A stretch of 64,000 nucleotides of DNA from Kordia sp965224175 (GCF_965224175.1 NZ_OZ245041.1:5084001-5148000); one strand, 5' to 3'; shown: positions 41,532 through 51,272, counted from the stretch's first letter. Notes: generated by a model from the letters alone, not told the origin. Translations and numbers: made by a program.

Positions 41532-42875
41532 TTACACCAAACCTCTGGCTTTCATTTCCAAATACTTATTAATAGTGTCGATTGTTAAGTTTTCTGGAGT
41601 TGTTAGAATAGAATAAATTCCGAACTTCTTTAATTCGTTTACAATCAGACGTTTTTCAAAAGAGAACTTTTCAGCAATCACTTTGTCATATGCTTCTTGT
41701 ATGGTGGTAGCTTCATCATCTATTAAGGCATCTAATTCTGTATTTTTAAAGAAAATCACCACTAATAAATGATTTTTAGCAATTCCTTTTAAGTAAGGAA
41801 GTTGTCTATTTAAAGCATCTAGCGTTTCAAAGTTCGTGTACAATAACACAAGACTTCTATGCTTTATATTTCGCTTAATATCTGCATACAAACGTCCAAA
41901 ATCCGATTCAAAGAAATCTGTATTTACATTATACAGCGATTCCAAAATCATGTTCATTTGCGCACTTCGCTTTTCAGCAACTACCATATTTTCTACTTTC
42001 TTTGAAAAAGTAAACATTCCGGCTTTGTCTTGTTTCTTTAAAATAACATTGCTCATTACCAATGTCGCGTTGATAGCATAATCCAACAAACTCAATTCGT
42101 TGAATGGCATTTTCATCACACGACCTTTATCAATCACAGAATATACAGGTTGCGATTTTTCATCTTGGTATTGATTCACCATCAACTGATTGCGTTTCGC
42201 TGTAGCTTTCCAGTTAATGGTTCGTAAATCGTCTCCAGTTACGTATTCCTTAATTTGTTCAAACTCCATCGTGTGACCAATACGGCGAATCTTCTTGATT
42301 CCGTACATCGTCAAGTTGTTGCTAATGGCGAGCAAATCATACTTTTTTAACTGTAAAAATGCAGGATATGTTGGCACCATAACTTCATTGTCAAAAAAGA
42401 AGCGACGTGATACCAATCCTAAAATAGACATTACATATATATTCAGTTTCCCAAATTTATATTCACCACGTTCTGTAGGGCGCAACATATACTTCAGTTC
42501 AATAACACTAGAAGCGGTTATTTTTTTCTCTATAGAAAAGTCGCGGACTTGAAATTGTTCTGGGATTTCATCGATAATTTTTGTGTAAATAGAAAACGTA
42601 TAAAAATTCTCTAATCGTAAGTATACATTATTTTCATCTCCATTCGAAAACTTTTCTGGTGTTTGTCGTTTTCCAGAAATTCCAGTTCTCGTCCAGTATA
42701 AAATAAAAATATCAAGTATTGTAAATGTTATGAAAATCAGCAAAAGTAGCTTTGAAATATAAAAGAGTTTAGGAAATATAAAACTCACAATAAAGCATAC
42801 AATGATCGCCAAACATCCGTAAAAGAAACGGTTTTGGAGATATAATGATTTAAAAAATCTTTTAATCAATTGCAC
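41532..42875 (-). CDS. DUF58 domain-containing protein
   Basis: 447 residues, probably from a GTG (or the TTG two codons later), since no ATG occurs near the N-terminus. Two transmembrane helices lie at ~18-60. The DUF58 motif is YVTGDDLRTINWKATAKRNQ (~215-234), followed by a von Willebrand A-like fold (VYSVIDKGRVM, then LDYAINATLVMSNVILKKQD). It is last gene of the six-gene MoxR cluster, 29 bp after moxR. DUF58 proteins are standard partners of MoxR AAA+ chaperones; the pair is thought to remodel or insert metal into client proteins, including VWA proteins. Confidence 0.9.
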   Translation of the reverse strand: MQLIKRFFKSLYLQNRFFYGCLAIIVCFIVSFIFPKLFYISKLLLLIFITFTILDIFILYWTRTGISGKRQTPEKFSNGDENNVYLRLENFYTFSIYTKIIDEIPEQFQVRDFSIEKKITASSVIELKYMLRPTERGEYKFGKLNIYVMSILGLVSRRFFFDNEVMVPTYPAFLQLKKYDLLAISNNLTMYGIKKIRRIGHTMEFEQIKEYVTGDDLRTINWKATAKRNQLMVNQYQDEKSQPVYSVIDKGRVMKMPFNELSLLDYAINATLVMSNVILKKQDKAGMFTFSKKVENMVVAEKRSAQMNMILESLYNVNTDFFESDFGRLYADIKRNIKHRSLVLLYTNFETLDALNRQLPYLKGIAKNHLLVVIFFKNTELDALIDDEATTIQEAYDKVIAEKFSFEKRLIVNELKKFGIYSILTTPENLTIDTINKYLEMKARGLV

Positions 42876-42904
42876 TAGTTTGCTGTTTTTTGAAACAATA
42901 CGAA

Positions 42905-43930
42905 TTATCGAGGAATCTCAATAGTTTGTATAATTTGATTGATAATTTGTTTTGAAGTCACACCTTCCATTTCGCGCTCAGGCGTTACAATAATACGATG
43001 TTGCAATACAGGTACTGCTACTTGCTTGATATCTTCAGGCGTAACAAAATCACGTCCGTTCATTGCTGCATACGCTTTAGAAGCTTTCAATATAGCAATA
43101 GAAGCTCTTGGAGAAGCACCAATATATAAAAATTGATTGCTACGTGTATTGACGATAATTTCAGCAATGTATTTTAATAAATGCGGTTCTACAATGATAT
43201 CATTTACTAAGTTTTGATACTTAATAATTTGTTCTTTGCTTAAAAATGCACTGATTTTATCAACCTTTTTTGTTTCTTTCAGTTGATGTTCGCGTGCTAT
43301 GATTTCAACTTCTTCCTCAAGATTTGGATAGTCTACATTTATTTTAAACAAGAAACGGTCTAATTGAGCTTCAGGCAAACGATACGTACCTTCTTGTTCA
43401 ATTGGGTTTTGCGTTGCCAATACCATAAATGGAGCAGCTAAAGAATACTTTTCACCATCCATAGTAATTTGACGTTCTTCCATTACTTCAAATAATGCAG
43501 CTTGCGTTTTTGCAGGCGCACGGTTAATCTCATCAATGAGGAGCATGTTTGTAAATACAGGTCCTTTTTTAAATTCAAACTCAGATTTTTTCATATCAAA
43601 AATCGAAGTTCCCAAAATATCACTTGGCATTAAATCAGGTGTAAACTGAATACGTCCAAAATCTACTGTTAACGATTTAGCAAGCAATTTTGCTGTAATC
43701 GTTTTGGCAACTCCAGGAACACCTTCAATCAGTACATGACCTTTGGCAAGTAAAGCGGTAATCAGCATGTCAATCATACCTTTTTGTCCTACAATTACTT
43801 TAGAGAGTTCTTGTCGTATTTTGTGAATTCCTTTTTGTAATTCGGTTAAGTCAATTCGGTTGGTGAATGACAATGGATCTACATAATTTTTATGTGCATC
43901 TTGTTCGTTATTTTCTCCTGTAAAGTCCAT
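42905..43930 (-). CDS. MoxR family AAA+ ATPase
   Basis: 341 residues. Walker A GVPGVAKT (in LIEGVPGVAKTITAKLLAKS), Walker B LLIDEINRAP, sensor 1 ATQNPIEQEGTYRLPEAQLD, arginine finger DRFLFK region and sensor 2 GASPRASIAILKA. The N-terminal extension includes LTELQKGIHKIRQELSKVIV. This is the typical MoxR proper subfamily, cytosolic, a hexameric chaperone-like ATPase. It sits between DUF58 and DUF4350 genes, the canonical arrangement in Bacteroidota and actinobacteria. Confidence 0.95.
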   Translation of the reverse strand: MDFTGENNEQDAHKNYVDPLSFTNRIDLTELQKGIHKIRQELSKVIVGQKGMIDMLITALLAKGHVLIEGVPGVAKTITAKLLAKSLTVDFGRIQFTPDLMPSDILGTSIFDMKKSEFEFKKGPVFTNMLLIDEINRAPAKTQAALFEVMEERQITMDGEKYSLAAPFMVLATQNPIEQEGTYRLPEAQLDRFLFKINVDYPNLEEEVEIIAREHQLKETKKVDKISAFLSKEQIIKYQNLVNDIIVEPHLLKYIAEIIVNTRSNQFLYIGASPRASIAILKASKAYAAMNGRDFVTPEDIKQVAVPVLQHRIIVTPEREMEGVTSKQIINQIIQTIEIPR

Positions 43931-43961
43931 ATATTGAATTTAATGTATTGTAAATATTCGT

Positions 43962-45173
43962 TTAATTATTTCTTCTGTGGAAAATTTCAATCGCTTTGGT
44001 AATGTTTAATACATCATTTTGATCGAAATATATTTTTTTCCTGAGTATGTTTAGTAATTTGACGAGTCGGTCAATTTCTTCTTTAGATTTTCCAGATTTT
44101 TGGCGCAAACGCGTACTAAATTTTTCATCCAATACTTGTGTGTCCATTAAGTATTCTGTGCGCAAATGTTCAAGGAAATATGTGATTTTTTTGTGAACAA
44201 CGTTTTGATGATCTTTCGTCTCATAGAATAGGTTTCCAATTGTTTTTGTAAAATCGACAGTTGTATTCTGCAACGGATCCACAATTTTTACGATACGTTG
44301 TTTACGCTTCGCATTAAACAATATAAAGACTAATAAAAAGATTAAAGCCAAATACCATGCCCAACGCAATGCAGGTTGTTCTAAAATAAAACGCAATGAA
44401 GAATCACTTGTTCCATCTGCATTTCTTGTTTTATTTGGCGAATCGAAAAAGATATCTTTATTAGGAATGTACGCTAAAACTCCTTCTGAATATTTGTAAT
44501 GATCATCTTTTAATAAGTGAAAATTCGTAAAAGCAACAGGTTGCGTATGTAATAAGAACGCTCCGTTCCCATGTGGAATTTTAATGAAATTGGTAAAAAT
44601 AGAATCGTTTTCAAATTTTTGATATCCTAAAGGAGTTGTTGTCAACGTATCAATCTTAGAAAAGTAAATATTTTTTATACCCTTTTCATAAGTAATTTCA
44701 TTGTCTTCTAAATTCTGATTCTCGAATTGTAGTGTTGCTTTGCTAGATATTTTATAATCGTATTTTGTTGAAAACTTAAGTGAATCTTTTAGATAACGAG
44801 GCATTTCATGTGTAGAAATAAAAATTGTATTTCCAGCATCAGCAAAGTCAAACAATTCGTTTATAGAAGATTGATCTGTATAAAAATCAGGACTGATGTT
44901 CATATACGTTCCATCAATCTTATAGGCATAGGTTTCCCAATCGTATTGATCATTGAAAAATTCATATGGAGTACGGTATATGTTTCTGATTTTTACTTCA
45001 TCTAAAATAGTACCTAATTCTTTATGAAATATCTGTAAATCGTATGGGTTCTTTTGACGTTCATTGTATGTTTCTCGCCAGTCAATAGGAGTTGGCTTAG
45101 ATAGTTCCATGAACATTGCACCAATAATGATGAATATAAGAATCCCTAAATATATTTTTAGTCTTTTACTCAT
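43962..45173 (-). CDS. DUF4350 domain-containing membrane protein
   Basis: 403 residues. An N-terminal membrane anchor lies at ~5-23 (IYLGILIFIIIGAMFM). The DUF4350 domain (~35-145, DWRETYNERQKNPYDLQIFH, then FADAGNTIFISTHEMP) resembles a glutamine-amidotransferase-like fold lacking a catalytic Cys. A second transmembrane helix lies at ~272-290 (ALRWAWYLALIFLLVFILFN), and the tail is cytosolic and helical. The ATG overlaps the DUF4129 stop by 4 bp (ATGA), so translation is coupled. It is a structural partner of the MoxR/DUF58 system; no activity is known. Confidence 0.85.
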   Translation of the reverse strand: MSKRLKIYLGILIFIIIGAMFMELSKPTPIDWRETYNERQKNPYDLQIFHKELGTILDEVKIRNIYRTPYEFFNDQYDWETYAYKIDGTYMNISPDFYTDQSSINELFDFADAGNTIFISTHEMPRYLKDSLKFSTKYDYKISSKATLQFENQNLEDNEITYEKGIKNIYFSKIDTLTTTPLGYQKFENDSIFTNFIKIPHGNGAFLLHTQPVAFTNFHLLKDDHYKYSEGVLAYIPNKDIFFDSPNKTRNADGTSDSSLRFILEQPALRWAWYLALIFLLVFILFNAKRKQRIVKIVDPLQNTTVDFTKTIGNLFYETKDHQNVVHKKITYFLEHLRTEYLMDTQVLDEKFSTRLRQKSGKSKEEIDRLVKLLNILRKKIYFDQNDVLNITKAIEIFHRRNN

Positions 45174-45931
45174 GCGGCATTATTTTTAAGTATGAGACTA
45201 AATGATTCCAATGCTTGTTCATATTGAGCTTTATCAATTGAAAATTCACCATACCATACATAATTATATAAGTATGATGTATATTGAAATTGTTCACGTA
45301 AAGAATCGTTTTTTATTTCGTAAGTATAATCAAGATTTGTTTTTTCTGGATCATAAGAGATAATCTCAGAAGCACTCAACTTCTTCAACATATTTAAGTA
45401 TTGATAACGAATTGCCAAACGGTAATCACGATTGGTAACCGCTTCCGAAATTAATTTTTGAAAATCAACCACATGAATATTCGTTTCTACGTCTTCATGT
45501 CTGATGATTTTTTTATCGGATCTTTTTCCGAAAACCCAACGTCCTTCACCATTCATGATAGCACGTACAATAAAAAATACAACTACAATGATAAGTACTA
45601 CATAAAAAATGTCTGTCAAGTCAGAAATGAAATCAGAGGCTTTTTGGCGTGAATCAAAATCAAAAATACTTTGTATAGTACGTTCAAGCCAATCTACAAA
45701 ACGTGTAAACCAACCATCAGATTTTTCTTGTTCGTATACATATTCGCTACTATCGTAACGATCTTTAAAATCTTCTTCATACGTTTTTGGCATTACATCA
45801 GAAGTATCTTCTATAACATTTTGTTGCGGTGTTATAGTAGCTGCATACGACACAGATCCCGCAAGGAAAACCAGCATACAAGTTCCTACAAATAGGAATT
45901 TAAATAATATATGTCTTAAAAATTTTTGCAT
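45170..45931 (-). CDS. DUF4129 domain-containing membrane protein
   Basis: 253 residues. A signal or anchor helix (FKFLFVGTCMLVFLAGSVSY) and a second helix at ~108-126 (IFYVVLIIVVVFFIVRAIM) precede the DUF4129 C-terminal domain (~150-250, YRLAIRYQYLNMLKKLSASE, then YVWYGEFSIDKAQYEQALES). DUF4129 domains occur at the end of transglutaminase-like and MoxR-cluster membrane proteins. It overlaps the upstream gene by one base (TAATG) and the downstream DUF4350 gene by four. Confidence 0.85.
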   Translation of the reverse strand: MQKFLRHILFKFLFVGTCMLVFLAGSVSYAATITPQQNVIEDTSDVMPKTYEEDFKDRYDSSEYVYEQEKSDGWFTRFVDWLERTIQSIFDFDSRQKASDFISDLTDIFYVVLIIVVVFFIVRAIMNGEGRWVFGKRSDKKIIRHEDVETNIHVVDFQKLISEAVTNRDYRLAIRYQYLNMLKKLSASEIISYDPEKTNLDYTYEIKNDSLREQFQYTSYLYNYVWYGEFSIDKAQYEQALESFSLILKNNAA

Positions 45932-46881
45932 TAATTCTGTTCTATCCCTATTTGATCAATAGTACTTTGCGTGTTTATATTTTCTCTTTCTTCCTTTAAA
46001 CTGTAGTATATAAGTGCTTGATTCATTTGTAAAACAGCAGAAACAAGATAGTTAATAAGGTAGGAAATGATTTGTATAATAATTAAAATTACAAATGATA
46101 TAGACCATGTATCCGTATCACTCATTGTAGTAGGGTTTTCTAAAGAAGTAAGTCCCATTACCATCATTACAATAAATTGAATAATGCTAAATATAGATTG
46201 AAATACGAATGCTAAAATCATAAAAACACCAGCTGCTCCAATAGAAGGGAAAAATTTCTGAAAACAAAGTTTCAAGCTATAACTGTAACATTCAAAAGCA
46301 CTTTTAGAATCAGATTTCAGATATTCCATCAATGCAGAGTGATAGTACAAAGAAATAAACGCAGCAAGGAAAACCAAAAACGGAATTCCAATAAGCGTTA
46401 TAGACATCAGTATTGCTACAATGATTATTACAGGAATAACAAAAATTGAAATGATAATAGTCATTAAAATATACAGAAAAAGTTTACCAATGTTTGCAAA
46501 CAGCTCATCTGCAATTTGTTTTGAGCTAAAATTTGCGCCACCATGCTTTTCAAACAACTTAAAATATATAGGCACAAAAGCATAATTAAGTATACCAACT
46601 GTAATTCCTACTACGACAAATAAAATAGCATATATAGCAAAAGTACCTGAATTTTCATTCAAATAATTAGTAAGCGCTTCTGTATTTTGACTTACAAGAT
46701 AACTTGTGAGAATGTCTTCATATAGCAGATAAAAAAAGAAAGTCATAGCCACAAGAATCAGTAGAAAAATTCCGTTGACTGTAATATAGTTTTTAAAGAA
46801 ATGCTTTCCATGCAATCTCAAAAAACCAAAGGTATCTTTAAAGTATAATCCGAAATCTCTCGGCTTATAGAGTTGAAACAT
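45931..46881 (-). CDS. Multi-pass membrane protein of the MoxR/SpoIIM cluster
   Basis: 316 residues with about six long hydrophobic stretches (~35-60, ~85-115, ~145-190, ~215-245, ~265-295) and a short charged tail (SLKEERENINTQSTIDQ). Related flavobacterial proteins are often misannotated as beta-carotene 15,15'-monooxygenase; nothing in the sequence supports that activity. It overlaps the SpoIIM gene by 17 bp and the DUF4129 gene by 1 bp, so it belongs to the same operon. The function is unknown. Confidence 0.8.
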   Translation of the reverse strand: MFQLYKPRDFGLYFKDTFGFLRLHGKHFFKNYITVNGIFLLILVAMTFFFYLLYEDILTSYLVSQNTEALTNYLNENSGTFAIYAILFVVVGITVGILNYAFVPIYFKLFEKHGGANFSSKQIADELFANIGKLFLYILMTIIISIFVIPVIIIVAILMSITLIGIPFLVFLAAFISLYYHSALMEYLKSDSKSAFECYSYSLKLCFQKFFPSIGAAGVFMILAFVFQSIFSIIQFIVMMVMGLTSLENPTTMSDTDTWSISFVILIIIQIISYLINYLVSAVLQMNQALIYYSLKEERENINTQSTIDQIGIEQN

Positions 46882-47842
46882 GTGCTTTTAGTTTATTTTG
46901 GATGATATAGGGATATACTAAATAATAAAATGAAATAATTCCTAGGGTAACAAGAATAATTCCAACCGAAAGCCAATTCGGCATTATATTCGAATATCGT
47001 GTAACAAATCCTTCCAGAAATCCTGCGGCAAAGGTAAAAGGAAATGTACTTATTAATATTTTGATTCCGTTTTTGAGTCCCATTTTAAAGGAAGCCATAC
47101 GTGAATAGGTTTTTGGGAATAGAATACTCGCGCCAAGCAATAAACCTGCAGCACCTTCTATGACAATAGCAAATATTTCCATAGCTCCATGAATCCAAAT
47201 TCCGCGAACACTTTCCCACAACACACCTTGATCATGAAAAAAGTATTGAAATGAACCTAACATAATTCCGTTCACCATTAATACGTAGCCAGTGCCTAAG
47301 CCGCCAAATACACCATAAATAAAGGATTGTATTCCTACATATAAGTTGTTGAGAGTGATGCCTATAAAACTTCCCCAATTGCTACCACTTTTATAAATGG
47401 CGACGGGATCTCCTTTTTCAATATTCTCTAGCGTTGTATTTACGTAACTATCGCCGAGAATCAATCGTACGAAAGAATCATCATAAGCAGCAGAAACAGC
47501 TCCGATAGTAACAAATACACCAAAAATTAAGAAAGCATACAATACATAGCGTCTAAATTGATACATGATGAGCGGAACTTCCGTTTTCCAAAAAGAAATA
47601 AAACGATTTGTTTTTTCTCTTTTAGTTCTGTAAATACGTTGAAAAGCAGCAGAAGCAAGTTGATTTAAATAGCTAATCGTTTTACTTTTAGGGTAATACG
47701 TTTGCGCGTATGCCAAATCGTTCATCAATTGAATATACAATGATGAAAGAGTATCGGGATCTTTAAACTGATTATTATAAATGGTTTTTTCAAAGTTTAA
47801 CCATTTTTCTTTATTTTGCTTGATAAATGCAACTTCTCTCAT
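46865..47842 (-). CDS. Stage II sporulation protein M family membrane protein
   Basis: 325 residues from MREVAFIKQNKEKWLNFEKT; the seven preceding codons reach into the divergent promoter and are rejected. The SpoIIM/COG1300 domain has several transmembrane helices and FGGLGTGYVLMVNGIMLGSF, then IHGAMEIFAIVIEGAAGLLL, the hallmark HGxxEI motif. The organism is not a spore former; in Bacteroidota this family is part of the MoxR cluster. It is the first gene of the operon, divergent from the RDD gene with 24 bp between start codons. Confidence 0.9.
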   Translation of the reverse strand: MREVAFIKQNKEKWLNFEKTIYNNQFKDPDTLSSLYIQLMNDLAYAQTYYPKSKTISYLNQLASAAFQRIYRTKREKTNRFISFWKTEVPLIMYQFRRYVLYAFLIFGVFVTIGAVSAAYDDSFVRLILGDSYVNTTLENIEKGDPVAIYKSGSNWGSFIGITLNNLYVGIQSFIYGVFGGLGTGYVLMVNGIMLGSFQYFFHDQGVLWESVRGIWIHGAMEIFAIVIEGAAGLLLGASILFPKTYSRMASFKMGLKNGIKILISTFPFTFAAGFLEGFVTRYSNIMPNWLSVGIILVTLGIISFYYLVYPYIIQNKLKAHVSTL

Positions 47843-47866
47843 AGATACGCTAAAATAAAACATAAA

Positions 47867-48607
47867 ATGTCAGAGATACAAATTAATACTACTCAAAATG
47901 TAAATATCAACTTTACATTAGCATCTGTTGGGGAACGAGTTGTCGCTCACATCATAGATATTATCATAAAAATTGCTTACGCGACGATTGTTTGGTGGAT
48001 TATTTCAGAACTGTATAATGGAAGTGGATTTATGCGCGATTGGGATCAATGGTCAGTGATTTCTGTGTATGTCATTATGCTGTTTCCTTTTATCTTTTAC
48101 ACCTTAGTCTTAGAATCTTTATTTGAAGGACAAACCTTAGGGAAGAAAGCTTTAAAAATTAGAGTAGTAAAGATTGATGGTTATCAAGCGTCTTTTGTCG
48201 ATTATTTAATTCGATGGTTTTTTAGAATTGTCGATCTTAATATTTTAAGTGGATTTGTTGCACTGATTACGGTAATTATGAGTGAAAAAGGACAGCGTTT
48301 AGGAGACATGACGGCAGGAACAGCCGTAATTTCACTAAAAAATAAAATACTGATTTCACATACAATATTAGAAGAAATAGGCGATGATTATAAACCTACG
48401 TATGCTTCTGTAATTAAATTATCTGATAATGATATGCGTATTATTAAAGAAACGTATATCATAGCTCAAAAAGGAAAAGATTTTGATACTTTAAATAAAC
48501 TTAGAGTCAAAGTAGAGGAAGTAATTGAAACGAAGTCTGACATGGCAACAATTCCTTTTATAGACGTTATTATCAAAGATTACAACTTCTACACACAAAA
48601 CATGTAA
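47867..48607 (+). CDS. RDD family membrane protein
   Basis: 246 residues from MSEIQINTTQNVNINFTLAS; the longer frame reads back into the SpoIIM start. The RDD domain has VGERVVAHIIDIIIKIAYAT with the R and D residues, a middle helix, LFEGQTLGKKALKIRVVKID and KGQRLGDMTAGTAVISLK, the family signature. The C-terminal ~80 residues are a cytosolic helical extension. RDD and SpoIIM genes are paired in many genomes, so this protein probably works with the divergent MoxR cluster. It overlaps the TRIC gene by one base. Confidence 0.92.
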   Translation: MSEIQINTTQNVNINFTLASVGERVVAHIIDIIIKIAYATIVWWIISELYNGSGFMRDWDQWSVISVYVIMLFPFIFYTLVLESLFEGQTLGKKALKIRVVKIDGYQASFVDYLIRWFFRIVDLNILSGFVALITVIMSEKGQRLGDMTAGTAVISLKNKILISHTILEEIGDDYKPTYASVIKLSDNDMRIIKETYIIAQKGKDFDTLNKLRVKVEEVIETKSDMATIPFIDVIIKDYNFYTQNM

Positions 48608-49212
48608 TGCTTTTTTATACACTTGATATCATAGGAACTTTTGCTTTTGCTATTTCTGGCGTGTTAGTAGCCATGCAAAAACGAATGGATCCTTTCGGAA
48701 TTTTTATTATTGCTTTTGTGACTGCAGTTGGTGGAGGAACTTTACGCGATGTTTTGATTGGTAAAACGCCAGTAGGCTGGATGAATGATCTGAATTATGT
48801 GTATACAATTGCAGCAGCAGTATTTATTTCAATTGTCTTTAGGAAAAAATTGAACCGACTCAGAACCTCATTATTTTTATTTGATACTATTGGTTTAGGC
48901 GTATTTACAATAATTGGTGTTGAAATAGGAATCTCTAAAGAATTACATCCGCTTATTTGTATTGCTCTCGGAACAATGAGTGCGAGTTTTGGAGGTGTTA
49001 TTAGAGATATATTGTGTAATGAAATTCCTGTGATTTTTAGAAAGGAGATTTATGCAACTGCTTGTATTTTAGGAGGAATTACTTTTTTTGTGCTTCAATA
49101 TTTAAATTTAGAAGTAAATTTAATCTACATTTTTACTGCAGCAATGGTGATTTCTATTCGATTGATTGTTGTGAAATTTCGACTCCAATTGCCAAGTTTC
49201 TACCAAAAATAA
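48607..49212 (+). CDS. TRIC family trimeric intracellular cation channel (UPF0126)
   Basis: 201 residues with seven hydrophobic segments arranged as two three-helix repeats. The repeats carry TVGGGTLRDVLIGKTPVGWM-like and MSASFGGVIRDILCNEIPVI motifs, the two GGxxRD signatures of the family. Bacterial TRIC proteins are trimeric monovalent cation channels in the inner membrane. Start and RDD stop share one base (TAATG), so the two are translationally coupled. A weak terminator follows. Confidence 0.93.
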   Translation: MLFYTLDIIGTFAFAISGVLVAMQKRMDPFGIFIIAFVTAVGGGTLRDVLIGKTPVGWMNDLNYVYTIAAAVFISIVFRKKLNRLRTSLFLFDTIGLGVFTIIGVEIGISKELHPLICIALGTMSASFGGVIRDILCNEIPVIFRKEIYATACILGGITFFVLQYLNLEVNLIYIFTAAMVISIRLIVVKFRLQLPSFYQK

Positions 49213-49238
49213 AGGAACCAACATGTGTTAGTTCCTTT
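49211..49238 (+). terminator. Putative terminator
   Basis: AAAGGAAC (49211-49218) pairs with GTTCCTTT (49231-49238), with AAC/GTT extending inside after one mismatch. The T tract is short. Confidence 0.5.
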
Positions 49239-49262
49239 GTAAATATCTTTACTCACTATTTT

Positions 49263-50468
49263 TTAGAAAAGTGTATACCCTAACGTGATTGAAAACTGAT
49301 TCAATTTTACACTAGATTGTGAAGCTTTTTCAACAAGTTCTCTGCTAGGAATATATCTTGCTTCAATAGAATATTTATCATAACTATATCCAAAACCAAA
49401 AGCAGCACCTGCAGATGTTTTAAAATCTTCCTCAGGAATAATAAAATTTCCAGCGGTTTTTTGATTCAATGGTAAATCAACAACAATTGCACCACTTAAA
49501 AATATTTTTGACTTATCATTCAAGAAAAAATAGTGACGGAAACCTACAGGAATTTGAATGGCGCTATATTCTAGTTCAAAACGTCTTTCAACTAGTAAAT
49601 CTAAAAATTTACCTTCTCCTTTATAGGAGCTATAATTTGGCGCAATAAACATTGCCCATTTGTTTTTATTAAACGGGAATACATATTCTAATTCAGCTCC
49701 AAAAGTAGGTGCCCATGCAGCATCTGTATCAAGTCCGCTTCTAAAAAAAGTAGCCAATCCTAAGTCTGTTTTAGAACTGCTATTGTAAAATCCAGCAGTC
49801 ACTTTTAAGTGAAACGTACCTTTTTTCTTTTTATTAAATTCAGTAGTAGTTGCTCCTTTACATTCATTATAATCTCTAAAAAAAGCTGTTAAATCACCAG
49901 TTTGATAATCAACTCTCGAAACTTTTTTCTCAGAAATTGTCCCACATGCTAATTCTGTTAATAATTGTTGTTGGTAACGTTTATTATACAAAATAGCGCG
50001 ATTCTCATTAGAATACACTTTGTAAATCAATGTTGTAATAGGTTTCCCTTCTTTTTTATAATAGAATGCTTTTTTATTTCCATCAATATAGGAGTAGAGT
50101 GTTACTTTTCCTTCAATCAAAACATTTAATAAAAACGTCTTTTCGGTGAATCTAGGACTTCTTTCATAAGATAATTTCTTAATAGAACGATCTGTATCAT
50201 CAAATTGTACTGTATGTTTTTCGAATTTGTAAGCATTATCAATAACCACCGATTTTAAGTTGGTCATGCGTAATACTTTTGTATCACCATCTAGTGTTAA
50301 CTTGTATTCGAACTTGGAAGGATTATTTTCCCAGCCTTCATTTTTAATAAAACAATCAGTTTTTATATTGTTTTCAGTTACAAAATGTCCTTTTTCAAAG
50401 TTAATTTGCGCAAAAATTCCTGATGTTGTCATCAAGAAAATGATCAGTGCGTTTGTGTAGTTTTTCAT
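49263..50468 (-). CDS. Outer membrane beta-barrel protein
   Basis: 401 residues from MKNYTNALIIFLMTTSGIFA (signal peptide, cleavage after FAQ). The 36 upstream codons would mask it and are rejected. Residues ~25-215 form a periplasmic beta/helical part (GHFVTENNIKTDCFIKNEGW). From ~220 the pattern alternates as in a porin-type barrel (FHLKVTAGFY, FGAELEYVFPF, AMFIAPNYSSYKGEGKF) and ends with aromatic-terminated ITLGYTLF. It resembles flavobacterial outer-membrane proteins sometimes misnamed tRNA-modification GTPase. Ligand unknown. Confidence 0.85.
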   Translation of the reverse strand: MKNYTNALIIFLMTTSGIFAQINFEKGHFVTENNIKTDCFIKNEGWENNPSKFEYKLTLDGDTKVLRMTNLKSVVIDNAYKFEKHTVQFDDTDRSIKKLSYERSPRFTEKTFLLNVLIEGKVTLYSYIDGNKKAFYYKKEGKPITTLIYKVYSNENRAILYNKRYQQQLLTELACGTISEKKVSRVDYQTGDLTAFFRDYNECKGATTTEFNKKKKGTFHLKVTAGFYNSSSKTDLGLATFFRSGLDTDAAWAPTFGAELEYVFPFNKNKWAMFIAPNYSSYKGEGKFLDLLVERRFELEYSAIQIPVGFRHYFFLNDKSKIFLSGAIVVDLPLNQKTAGNFIIPEEDFKTSAGAAFGFGYSYDKYSIEARYIPSRELVEKASQSSVKLNQFSITLGYTLF

Positions 50469-50559
50469 AAAATTAAATGTGTAGAATTTTTCTGCGGCAA
50501 AACTAATAATATCGTAACAACAACCTACAGAAAATGTATAAGCGTACACAAAAGATAAT

Positions 50560-51270
50560 TTAGTCGAGGACTTCAACTCTTTTAATCATGATATTTTTTT
50601 TAGGCCATTCACCTTTATCGGTTTCTTGGTTTGCAATTTCATCCACAACATCCATACCTGCGATTACTTTTCCAAAGGCAGTATATTCTCCGTTTAAATG
50701 ATGTGTTCCACCTTTTTTCTGAACAATAAAAAACTCATAAGGAGACGCAAATTTATATGCGCGATCAATATCGCCACTCGGCATTGAAATGACACCTCTA
50801 TTATGTTTGAACCCTTTTTTTGTATCTGGCGGAAGCAAGTATTTACCAATTTTTTCACGTTTTTTAGCAACATTCCAGCCATCTGAATTTCCTCCTTGAA
50901 TTACAAAATCTTTTACGACACGATGAAATTGTGTGCCTTCAAAATAGTTACGTTTTGCCAGCATGATAAAATTGGCTCTATGATAGGGAGTTTCATTATA
51001 CAATTCGAGATCAATATTTCCGAAATCGGTAACAATACGAACTTTTCGTTCTTTGTTTTTTTCACCGTAAGCAATCATATAATCTAGAACATTATCATTT
51101 GTAATAAGTACTTCTTTCTGCTTTTTTTTCGCTTTCTTTTTCTCTGACTCTTTAGTAGTTTTTGTCGTTTCAGTTTTTTGAGATTCGTTCAAAGCAGGTG
51201 TAGAAGTTTTAGTATCTTCACAACCTAACAAAACGGATATAGCAATAAGTACCGAGCAAATCTTTTTCAT
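50560..51270 (-). CDS. Cyclophilin-type peptidylprolyl isomerase, lipoprotein
   Basis: 236 residues with a lipoprotein signal (MKKICSVLIAISVLLGCEDT) and a Lys/Glu-rich linker (~25-48). The cyclophilin domain (~78-232) has TDFGNIDLELYNETPYHRAN, the catalytic FHRVVKDFVIQGGNSDG and FGKVIAGMDVVDEIA. It lacks the long loops of eukaryotic enzymes. It would act in the periplasm on proline isomerisation of exported proteins. Its start is 2 bp from the divergent NUDIX start, so the promoters overlap both coding regions. Confidence 0.93.
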   Translation of the reverse strand: MKKICSVLIAISVLLGCEDTKTSTPALNESQKTETTKTTKESEKKKAKKKQKEVLITNDNVLDYMIAYGEKNKERKVRIVTDFGNIDLELYNETPYHRANFIMLAKRNYFEGTQFHRVVKDFVIQGGNSDGWNVAKKREKIGKYLLPPDTKKGFKHNRGVISMPSGDIDRAYKFASPYEFFIVQKKGGTHHLNGEYTAFGKVIAGMDVVDEIANQETDKGEWPKKNIMIKRVEVLD

Positions 51271-51272
51271 AA

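Noticed and set aside
45931..46881. Beta-carotene 15,15'-monooxygenase
   Set aside because: That name is a common database carry-over; the sequence has no iron-binding histidine pattern and is plainly a multi-pass membrane protein of the MoxR cluster.
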